From Candidatus Puniceispirillum sp. (GTDB lineage: Bacteria; Pseudomonadota; Alphaproteobacteria; Puniceispirillales; Puniceispirillaceae): 24,478 bases of DNA. The notes under the pieces are model-generated. The model was given only the letters and a program-made list of their open reading frames with translations. It was not told the DNA's origin and did no database searches. Positions 1 to 6,229 of the stretch are shown here, in pieces (within the stretch, counting starts at the first letter, position 1; every line of letters starts with the position of its first letter). The stretch is taken from the NCBI GenBank assembly GCA_018668795.1, contig JABJBD010000040.1:1-24478 (forward strand). Reading direction: 5' to 3'. A program made the translations under genes and the position numbers.

Positions 1-861
1 AGCTTTACGGCGGTCACCAAAACCAGGTGCCTTTACCGCCGCCACTTTCAGCCCGCCACGCAGACGGTTCACCACCAATGTTGCCAACGCTTCGCCTTCA
101 ATATCTTCGGCGATGATCAGCAATGGACGACCTGACTGCACAACTTTTTCCAGAATAGGAAGCATATCTTGCAGATTAGACAGTTTCTTTTCGTGAAGCA
201 GAATATACGGCTCTTCAAGAACAGCGCGCATTTTCTCAGCGTCAGTCACAAAGTATGGTGACAGATAACCACGATCGAACTGCATACCTTCAACAACATC
301 CAATTCGGTGTCGAGGCTTTTGGCTTCTTCAACGGTGATCACACCTTCATTGCCAACACGCTCCATGGCTTCGGCAATCATCTTGCCGATTTCTTCTTCG
401 CCATTAGCCGAAATGGTGCCAACCTGGGCCACTTCGTCAGATGTTGAAATGGTCTTTGAACCCGCAACAATCTTTGCAACGACAGCTTCGACAGCCATGT
501 CGATACCACGTTTTAGATCCATTGGATTCATGCCAGATGCAACAGCCTTTGCGCCTTCTTGGGCAATGCTTTGCGCCAGAACGGTTGCGGTTGTTGTGCC
601 GTCACCAGCAACGTCATTTGCTTTTGACGCTACTTCACGCACCATCTGTGCGCCCATGTTCTGAAATCTGTCTTTCAATTCGATGTCTTTGGCAACCGTC
701 ACACCATCTTTGGTGATCCGTGGTGCGCCAAATGACTTTTCCAAAACCACGTTACGGCCTTTTGGACCCAATGTGACTTTAACGGCGTTAGCTAGGATAT
801 CGACACCTTCAAGCATCTTGGTTCTAGCTTCTGATCCGAATTTGACTTCTTTAGCAGCCAT
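1..861 (-). CDS. groEL: Chaperonin GroEL, 60 kDa subunit (partial, N-terminal 287 residues)
   Basis: ATP-driven cytosolic folding chaperonin that works with GroES. The frame is open from the ATG at 861 to the window edge, so only the N-terminal half is present. The protein begins MAAKEVKFG and shows the family landmarks: VTLGPKGRNVVLEKSFG near residue 30, the nucleotide-binding GDGTTTATVLA near residue 87, and apical-domain sequence (EGMQFDRGYLSPYF) near residue 190. An AAGGA Shine-Dalgarno lies about 9 bases before the ATG. It follows groES by 36 bases on the same strand, so it is the second gene of the groESL operon and shares its CIRCE-bearing promoter. No frameshift is seen. The identification is secure; only the C-terminus is unseen. 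Confidence 0.98.
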   Translation of the reverse strand, partial: MAAKEVKFGSEARTKMLEGVDILANAVKVTLGPKGRNVVLEKSFGAPRITKDGVTVAKDIELKDRFQNMGAQMVREVASKANDVAGDGTTTATVLAQSIAQEGAKAVASGMNPMDLKRGIDMAVEAVVAKIVAGSKTISTSDEVAQVGTISANGEEEIGKMIAEAMERVGNEGVITVEEAKSLDTELDVVEGMQFDRGYLSPYFVTDAEKMRAVLEEPYILLHEKKLSNLQDMLPILEKVVQSGRPLLIIAEDIEGEALATLVVNRLRGGLKVAAVKAPGFGDRRKA

Positions 862-897
862 TTTCTGTATTCCTTCTCTTTAGAACTAAGGGGCGAT

Positions 898-1185
898 CTA
901 TTCGATAACGCCCATGATGTCGGATTCTTTCATGATCAGGTAATCCTGACCGTCAATTTTGACTTCGGTACCTGACCATTTGCCAAACAGCACAGAATCA
1001 CCAGCTTTAACGTCGAGCGGCTGGACTTTACCAGTCTCATCTCTTGCGCCAGCTCCGGCGGCAATTACTTTGCCTTCCATTGGCTTTTCTTTGGCTGTAT
1101 CCGGAATAATGATCCCGCCTGCAGTCTTTTCTTCCGATTCCATCCGCTGTACTACGACGCGGTCGTGAAGGGGCCTGAATTTCAT
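898..1185 (-). CDS. groES: Co-chaperonin GroES (10 kDa)
   Basis: Heptameric lid of the GroEL chamber. The 95-residue product starts MKFRPLHDRVVV and contains the mobile-loop segment (EEKTAGGIIIPDTAKEKP, residues 18-35) followed by the GKVIAAG beta-strand region, as in ordinary bacterial GroES. An open frame extends 14 codons further upstream, but I place the start at 1185: a GGAGGAG Shine-Dalgarno sits directly before this ATG, the protein then has normal family length, and the extension would run into the CIRCE operator. First gene of the groESL operon, with groEL 36 bases downstream. Confidence 0.98.
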   Translation of the reverse strand: MKFRPLHDRVVVQRMESEEKTAGGIIIPDTAKEKPMEGKVIAAGAGARDETGKVQPLDVKAGDSVLFGKWSGTEVKIDGQDYLIMKESDIMGVIE

Positions 1186-1220
1186 GCCTTTCTCTCCTCC
1201 GTTATGCAAATAAAGTGTCA

Positions 1221-1247
1221 CTAGCACTCACCCATCGTGAGTGCTAG
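1221..1247 (-). promoter_or_regulatory. CIRCE operator (HrcA binding site)
   Basis: Perfect inverted repeat CTAGCACTC-N9-GAGTGCTAG. It matches the CIRCE consensus (TTAGCACTC-N9-GAGTGCTAA) in spacing and in all but the outermost bases. It lies 35 bases upstream of the groES ATG, just downstream of the predicted promoter, the usual place for HrcA repression of groESL. hrcA itself is not in the window. Confidence 0.96.
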
Positions 1248-1257
1248 CCCTTAATTA

Positions 1258-1291
1258 ATGCTATGTGGGCTACCTGCGACAGCTTGTCAAG
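1258..1291 (-). promoter_or_regulatory. Predicted groESL promoter (heat-shock sigma-32 like)
   Basis: Read on the minus strand there is CTTGACA (1291-1285), a 15-base spacer, then CCCACAT (1269-1263). This resembles the RpoH pattern CTTGAAA-N13-15-CCCCATNT. The same TTGACA could serve as a sigma-70 -35 box, but the -10 at 17-base spacing is poor. A start of transcription near 1255 would place CIRCE at the very beginning of the leader. Confidence 0.6.
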
Positions 1292-1318
1292 CAATGCGCA
1301 AAAAAAATGATCAAAAAA

Positions 1319-1759
1319 TCAATTATTGTCATACTTATTCTGCATGGCAGACGTGACCATACGGCTACGAGGTGATTTTGCCATATGCTGAAAATAAGCT
1401 GGCATAGCCGATAAGGCACTTTGCCAGTCAGCTATTTTGGCCATTGGAATTTCGGCATGGCTGAAACCGCATCGGCGTAAATATTCCGCCTGATCAGCAA
1501 TCACATGGCCGCTGGCAATAAGCATACCCGAAAAGCCAGAATCGCGAATGCGCCGGGCATAGGTAAAACCACGCCCATCGGAAAATTTGTCAAAACTGAT
1601 CTCGATCACGCGACTGGTGTTCAATCCTGCAATTTCATCATCAGCAGGCGGGCTATCGCTGGTGGCAAAGACATAATCCGCGATACGCCTATCTTGCATG
1701 TCTGTCACCATGCCATCGGCAAGATCAAATAGCTGTCTCTGGGTATCATCGTCACGCAT
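1319..1759 (-). CDS. DUF934 protein of the sulfite-reduction cluster
   Basis: A 146-residue protein that I assign to the DUF934 family from its sequence character and position. DUF934 genes regularly sit beside cysI or cysH in alpha- and betaproteobacteria, and their biochemical role is not established. The segment from RVIEISFDKFSDGRGFTYAR (about residues 50-70) through IASGHVIADQAEYLRRCGF is typical of the family. The start at 1759 is preferred over one 30 bases upstream because an AAGGAG lies about 9 bases before it. It overlaps the end of the sulfite reductase gene by 8 bases (ATGCGTGA), which suggests translational coupling. Last gene of the cys operon; no clear terminator follows, only a short T-rich stretch before the groES promoter. 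Confidence 0.8.
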   Translation of the reverse strand: MRDDDTQRQLFDLADGMVTDMQDRRIADYVFATSDSPPADDEIAGLNTSRVIEISFDKFSDGRGFTYARRIRDSGFSGMLIASGHVIADQAEYLRRCGFSHAEIPMAKIADWQSALSAMPAYFQHMAKSPRSRMVTSAMQNKYDNN

Positions 1760-3407
1760 AAAGCGACTCCTTGAATGGCGCTGTACCAAGACGCGTCAGA
1801 CTATCGGCAAATGTTTCATTATCTTGTCGTAAATCCATATAGGTATCGACGATGCGCTCGATCGCGGCAGGCACATCAGCCTCTTCAAAAGATGGCCCCA
1901 TGATGGTACCAACAGCAGCCGCTTCGCCCGCCTGACCGCCAAGCGTGATCTGATAATGTTCAACACCCTTTTTATTGACACCCAATATGCCAATATCGGC
2001 CGCATGATGATGCCCGCATGCATTGATGCATCCGGAAATATTAAGCCGAAGTGCCCCAATGTCAGCGCGCCGATCAGCATCGTCAAAGCGGCGAAAAATC
2101 TTGTCGGCCAATGGCAATGAGCGGGCATTGGCTAGATTACAGTAATCCAACCCCGGACAGGCGATCATATCGCCAATCAACCCTGCCTCTCCGCCGGCAA
2201 GGCCAAGTTTAGCCAATCTGTTAAACACTGCCGGAAGATGCTGTTTAGCCATATGCGGGATAATCAGATTCTGTTCATAGGTGACGCGGATTTCACCCTG
2301 CCCAAAGGCCTCGGCAATATCGGCAATCGCCTCCATCTCATGCGCCGAGGCATCGCCTGGCGGGCGGTCAATGGCTTTCAGGCTGATAGTGACCGAGCAA
2401 TAATCGGGATGCCAATGGGCATGGATATTACGTGCCATCCAAAGATCAAACGCACAGTCATTTTGGCGGCGGGTGGTAATATCATGCACATAATCGCTAT
2501 CGGTTATTATCGGCAGGTCTATGGGTGCAAAATAACCAACTATCCGATCACGTTCACTATCGGGCAGTTCAACCGCGCTATCACGGATTTTATTCCATTC
2601 GGCCTCAACGGCATCACGAAAGGCATCAATCCCCATCGCCTCAACCAGAATTTTGATACGTGCCTTATAGATATTATCACGCCGTCCGGCCTGATTATAG
2701 ACGCGCAAAATCGCTTCAAGATAGGATAGCAAATGCCGCTTTGGCAGAAAGGTGGCAATCTGCTGGGCGACACGCGGCGTGCGTCCCTGGCCGCCACCAA
2801 CCAGCACGCGAAAGCCAATCTGGCCATCTTTATTTTTGACCATCCGCAAGCCTATGTCATGAAAGCCGGTGGCCGCGCGGTCATCTATCCCGGCCGAAAC
2901 AGCAATCTTGAATTTGCGCGGTAGAAAGGCAAATTCAGGATGCAGGGTTGACCATTGCCGGATGATTTCACACCAGCCACGCGGATCTTCCAGCTCGTCG
3001 GCCGCCGCCCCAGCTAACGGATCCGAAGTGACATTACGAATGCAATTACCCGATGTCTGGATTGCATGCATATCAAAGCTGGCAAGCCGATCCAGAATAT
3101 CAGGCGTTTCCACAAGCTTGATCCAGTTAAACTGGATATTCTGGCGGGTGGTAAAATGACCAAAGCCACGATCAAAATCGCGGGCAATACCTGCCAAGCC
3201 ACGAAGCTGTTGTGCGCTCAGAACCCCATAGGGAATTGCGACCCGCAACATATAGGCATGAAGTTGCAAATACAGACCATTCTGTAACCGCAAAGGTTTG
3301 AATTCATCCTCGCTTAACGCTCCCGCTAGTCGGCGCTCGACCTGATTGCGGAATTGTGCCGCCCGCGCTTTGACAAAAGCATGGTCAAGCTGATCGTAGC
3401 GATACAT
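1752..3407 (-). CDS. cysI: Nitrite/sulfite reductase hemoprotein (assimilatory sulfite reductase, CysI type)
   Basis: 551-residue sirohaem/4Fe-4S enzyme expected to reduce sulfite to sulfide with six electrons in the cytosol. It has the duplicated ferredoxin-like and sulfite-reductase repeats: GFGHFTTRQNIQFNW (residues 81-95) and TSGNCIRNV (118-126) in the first half, and the cluster ligands C417-x5-C423 and C460-x3-C464 in ACPGLDYC and SGCINACGHH in the second. The start MYRYDQLDHAFV matches the usual N-terminus of alphaproteobacterial members, so the 23-base overlap with the preceding DUF2849 gene is probably real. No flavoprotein subunit (cysJ) is present; related enzymes commonly take electrons from ferredoxin or a separate reductase. 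A nitrite substrate cannot be excluded by sequence, but the DUF2849/DUF934/CysG neighbours favour sulfite. Confidence 0.92.
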   Translation of the reverse strand: MYRYDQLDHAFVKARAAQFRNQVERRLAGALSEDEFKPLRLQNGLYLQLHAYMLRVAIPYGVLSAQQLRGLAGIARDFDRGFGHFTTRQNIQFNWIKLVETPDILDRLASFDMHAIQTSGNCIRNVTSDPLAGAAADELEDPRGWCEIIRQWSTLHPEFAFLPRKFKIAVSAGIDDRAATGFHDIGLRMVKNKDGQIGFRVLVGGGQGRTPRVAQQIATFLPKRHLLSYLEAILRVYNQAGRRDNIYKARIKILVEAMGIDAFRDAVEAEWNKIRDSAVELPDSERDRIVGYFAPIDLPIITDSDYVHDITTRRQNDCAFDLWMARNIHAHWHPDYCSVTISLKAIDRPPGDASAHEMEAIADIAEAFGQGEIRVTYEQNLIIPHMAKQHLPAVFNRLAKLGLAGGEAGLIGDMIACPGLDYCNLANARSLPLADKIFRRFDDADRRADIGALRLNISGCINACGHHHAADIGILGVNKKGVEHYQITLGGQAGEAAAVGTIMGPSFEEADVPAAIERIVDTYMDLRQDNETFADSLTRLGTAPFKESLYA

Positions 3408-3747
3408 CTGACGTTCTTCTCATGACGGGGTGAAAATACCTATCTAACGATATGGACCCACAAGCTGGCTTATCGGCAGGGGGTATAATCGACGGTCCTT
3501 TTGCCGCTCTGATCATTTCACGGGCTGACTGATCCGCCTTACCATTCACCGCGACAGCATAGACCGAAACAATCCGGTTTGCGGCGGCATCCTGTTCGGC
3601 ACGCGCATGTGCACTTTGCGCGTTATCGGCATCAAATATCGCAGCTCTGCTTCGGTTCGCTGTCCAATCAAGCTTGCCCGTCATCCACAAAACAACACCA
3701 TCTTCAAGCCGGTTTGCGGTCAGAATAATATCGTCTGTTTTGGGCAT
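3385..3747 (-). CDS. DUF2849 small protein of the cys operon
   Basis: 120-residue protein starting MPKTDDIILTANRLEDG. It fits the DUF2849 family, short proteins encoded between cysG and cysI in many alphaproteobacteria and of unknown biochemical function. The region G-VVLWMTGKLDWT near residues 15-30 is the typical core. I chose 3747 rather than the ATG 15 bases upstream because AAGGAG lies about 7 bases before it, and it begins one base after the siroheme synthase stop (TGATATG). Its C-terminus overlaps the start of cysI by 23 bases, so the three genes are probably translationally coupled. No signal peptide or membrane segment is visible. Confidence 0.8.
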   Translation of the reverse strand: MPKTDDIILTANRLEDGVVLWMTGKLDWTANRSRAAIFDADNAQSAHARAEQDAAANRIVSVYAVAVNGKADQSAREMIRAAKGPSIIPPADKPACGSISLDRYFHPVMRRTSDVSLRSA

Positions 3748-3748
3748 A

Positions 3749-4888
3749 TCAGGCTCCTTCACGTAGTTTGTTATAGTGATGATTTATCACGCCCCGTTTC
3801 ATTATTTCGCTAGCCTCAATGGCTGGTCGTAGCGTGGTTTGAATAGGCATAAGCGGTAGTGCGGCTGAGGTGATATGCTGGCACGCAATGCCATGCTCAC
3901 TAAGGGCTTTGGCAATAAAATCAGCACTTCTGATTTGGCGCGGGTCACCCCCTACCAGACAGATGACACGATCTGATGTTTCAGACGCCGCTTTCAGCTT
4001 GCTGATAAAAGATACAATCGACATGTCACCTTCATGCTGGCCAAGCTGGCAGAATGTCAGTGTGGCCTCACGCCGTGCCAGATCAAGCACCTCATCGGAA
4101 ACCAGATGATCGTAAAAAATGCTATCGGCATGACGAATGGCGTCAGCCGCATCAAGCGATAACAGCCCCTTGGCACCGGCACCCGCATCAACAACATGTA
4201 TCTGCGCCCCATCGGTGCCTGTCTGATCTTGCGATAATACTGCATTGCCAAGCAAACGCATGATAGCGCTATCAGCCACTGCGATCTTGCCAGCAAGAAT
4301 ATAATGGGCAATCTGGCCATTTAGAATCTGATGTTGCAACCCACGGCGCATTGCATTCGGAAAATGCTTTATCCGGTCACGAAGCCGGAACAGATAATGC
4401 GCCAATTTGCCTGTTGCTGGTGCCAGCATGTCTTCGATCCGTGCCCGAATATGCTGAGCCAGAACCGGCGCCAGACCCGCAGTCGAAATTGCCACAATGA
4501 CTGGTGAACGATCAACAATCGAACCCAGAAAGAAACTACATAATGGAATCGTATCCGGCACATTAACAGGCACCCCAAGCGATCGGGCATGTACGGCAAG
4601 CCTTTTATTGCGCACCGGATCACCTGTTTCGATAATCACCAAAGGCCGACCAGCCAGCATCGATAACACCGCATCATCATGCGGCGTCACCCCATCAAGC
4701 ACATGCACATGACCAGCATCAGCCACAATTGGACATGTCGATGCTGTCATTGATGTTGCTGTAACGACGTCAACAACTCGAGCTATTTTTAACAATAGAC
4801 GTATTTTAGAAGCCAATAGATCACGATCGCCAATCACCAATGGCGGTGTGGTTTGCACATCGACAAAAATTGGAAAATGTGACGACAT
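3749..4888 (-). CDS. cysG: Siroheme synthase CysG-like, with degenerate and shortened methyltransferase half
   Basis: 379-residue protein. The N-terminal half (residues 1-175) aligns with precorrin-2 dehydrogenase/sirohydrochlorin ferrochelatase: FPIFVDV at the start, the VNVPD motif whose D112 matches catalytic Asp104 of enterobacterial CysG, and IVDRSPVIVAIST at 124-136. The C-terminal half resembles uroporphyrinogen-III methyltransferase (SUMT) from about residue 229: YDHLVSDEVLDLARR at 259-273 and VGGDP at 312-316. The protein stops about 65 residues later, so roughly the last third to half of SUMT is missing, and the GAGPGDP signature reads DAGAGAK. The nucleotide-binding GGG motif of the N-terminal domain reads GDR (20-22). 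First gene of the cys operon; AGGAG precedes the ATG at good spacing. Likely role: sirohaem cofactor supply for the downstream reductase. Activity of the SUMT half is doubtful. Confidence 0.85.
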   Translation of the reverse strand: MSSHFPIFVDVQTTPPLVIGDRDLLASKIRLLLKIARVVDVVTATSMTASTCPIVADAGHVHVLDGVTPHDDAVLSMLAGRPLVIIETGDPVRNKRLAVHARSLGVPVNVPDTIPLCSFFLGSIVDRSPVIVAISTAGLAPVLAQHIRARIEDMLAPATGKLAHYLFRLRDRIKHFPNAMRRGLQHQILNGQIAHYILAGKIAVADSAIMRLLGNAVLSQDQTGTDGAQIHVVDAGAGAKGLLSLDAADAIRHADSIFYDHLVSDEVLDLARREATLTFCQLGQHEGDMSIVSFISKLKAASETSDRVICLVGGDPRQIRSADFIAKALSEHGIACQHITSAALPLMPIQTTLRPAIEASEIMKRGVINHHYNKLREGA

Positions 4889-4955
4889 CTCTCAGGCTCC
4901 TCAGCCAAGACAACTCAATAAATAGTTTCAGAGGTTATAATTGATAAAATTTTGT

Positions 4956-4973
4956 GCTATTTAAATAAATAGC
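4956..4973. promoter_or_regulatory. 18-bp palindrome, candidate operator of the cys operon
   Basis: GCTATTTA-AA-TAAATAGC: two perfect 8-base arms with a 2-base centre. It lies 68 bases upstream of the siroheme synthase ATG and over the expected -35 position of a promoter whose -10 would be TATAAC at 4939-4934. The regulator is unknown to me. Confidence 0.5.
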
Positions 4974-4978
4974 GGCAC

Positions 4979-5004
4979 CTAAAGAAAAATAATTTCTTCT
5001 TTAG
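4979..5004. promoter_or_regulatory. Second dyad in the cys-ctaA gap
   Basis: CTAAAGAA (4979-4986) is mirrored by TTCTTTAG (4997-5004) across 10 AT-rich bases. It has too little G+C to be a good terminator and no gene ends next to it, so an operator or upstream binding site is more likely. It may be a chance feature of AT-rich DNA. Confidence 0.3.
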
Positions 5005-5182
5005 ATAATTTTTGGTATTTATTTCTGATTTTATGATGTCAGGCAAAATATGGATGTGCCTTCAATATAGAGCCCTGCGGCAATGCGACCATTTAATCTG
5101 CCCGCCCACGATGCTATAAGTCGTGATCGGGGGAATTATTACGTAGCCACAGGTTGGTTGCCATGTCTGGAGTATAAAAGCA

Positions 5183-6229
5183 GTGACCACAAATGTATCT
5201 TCATTCTGGTCGGCGCACGCCACCCAAAAGTCGCATAACATAGTTGCAATCTGGCTATTGATCATGGCGGGGCTTGTTGCGGTTATGGTGGTCATTGGTG
5301 GCATTACGCGCCTGACTGGTAGCGGCCTTTCAATGGTTGAATGGCGCCCGCTAATGGGAACTTTGCCGCCGCTAAGCGATGCCGAATGGAATCGCGTTTA
5401 CGCGCTATACAAACAATCCCCCGAATATGACAAAATCAATTTTGGGCTTGATATGGCTGGCTTCAAGCTGATTTTCTTTTGGGAATATTTTCACCGTTTA
5501 TGGGGGCGCTTGCTTGGTGTTGCCTTTGCTGTGCCGCTGATATGGTTTGCGGCAAAACAGATAATTCCTGCTGGCTATGGCCGTCGCCTGATTATGTTGT
5601 TGGTGCTTGGTGGATCGCAAGGTGTGATTGGCTGGTGGATGGTCAAATCCGGCCTGTCGCAAGATGCCACTGTATCACAATATCGGTTGGCAACGCATCT
5701 TGGGATGGCGCTGTTCATTTTCAGCTTGCTGATTTGGGTTGCCCTTGATCTGCGTGATGGTCAGTCACTTCGCCCGACAGGTCATGGACTTGGCAGTCTG
5801 ATCTTGGTTGCGGTCACCATTCTGGCAGGAGCTTTGGTCGCTGGAATGGATGCTGGGCTTCTTTATAATGAATATCCACTTATGGGCGACGGGCTGGTGC
5901 CTGTCGAATATGGTGACGAAGGCTGGCGTGATACGTTTGAAAATCCGGCATCGGCACAGTTCCACCATCGCTGGCTTGCGGCTTTGACTTTCATTGCTGT
6001 ACTCGCGCTTGCCTTGCGTGCACGCATCACGCCTGCATTGCAACGTCAGGCTTATATGGTGCTTGCCGCCATCAGCGCACAATTCATCATTGGCATTTTC
6101 ACCTTGCTAAATGGCGTACCTGTATGGCTTGGCGGCTTGCATCAGGCGGGCGCGGTTGTCTTGCTTGCCAGCGTTCTATGGCTATTGCATGGAACTGGCA
6201 GACGGCCAACCGCGGCTTCAATCAGCTAG
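5183..6229 (+). CDS. ctaA: Heme A synthase (COX15/CtaA)
   Basis: Inner-membrane enzyme that oxidises the C8 methyl of haem O to make haem A for cytochrome aa3-type oxidase. The 348-residue protein has about eight hydrophobic segments. It carries the signature GGITRLTGSGLSMVEW (residues 39-54) and the expected haem-ligand histidines: H104 in EYFHRLWGR, H172 in ATHLGMA, H261/H262 in QFHHRW and H320 in GLHQAGA. Length and the long loop around 225-258 match the alphaproteobacterial/mitochondrial COX15 branch. The start is GTG at 5183: GGAG lies 10 bases upstream, an in-frame TAG at 5144 blocks extension, and no ATG falls between. Its stop TAG (6227-6229) interlocks with the aspS stop on the other strand. 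No other oxidase gene adjoins it, though a SCO protein is encoded at the right end. Confidence 0.95.
   Translation: MTTNVSSFWSAHATQKSHNIVAIWLLIMAGLVAVMVVIGGITRLTGSGLSMVEWRPLMGTLPPLSDAEWNRVYALYKQSPEYDKINFGLDMAGFKLIFFWEYFHRLWGRLLGVAFAVPLIWFAAKQIIPAGYGRRLIMLLVLGGSQGVIGWWMVKSGLSQDATVSQYRLATHLGMALFIFSLLIWVALDLRDGQSLRPTGHGLGSLILVAVTILAGALVAGMDAGLLYNEYPLMGDGLVPVEYGDEGWRDTFENPASAQFHHRWLAALTFIAVLALALRARITPALQRQAYMVLAAISAQFIIGIFTLLNGVPVWLGGLHQAGAVVLLASVLWLLHGTGRRPTAASIS

Larger units (their letters stand above)
4889..5182. promoter_or_regulatory. Divergent control region between the cys operon and ctaA
   Basis: 294 AT-rich bases with no convincing gene. On the minus strand TATAAC (4939-4934) is a plausible -10 for the cys operon; its -35 position falls inside the palindrome at 4956-4973. 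A second dyad lies at 4979-5004. No strong plus-strand promoter for ctaA stands out. A 16-base string at 5039-5054 recurs upstream of aspS at 8123-8138. Confidence 0.55.

Noticed and set aside
308..664. Open frames antisense to groEL, aspS, argD, acs and other genes
   Set aside because: They are shadows of well-identified genes on the other strand, with no start signals or recognisable protein features.
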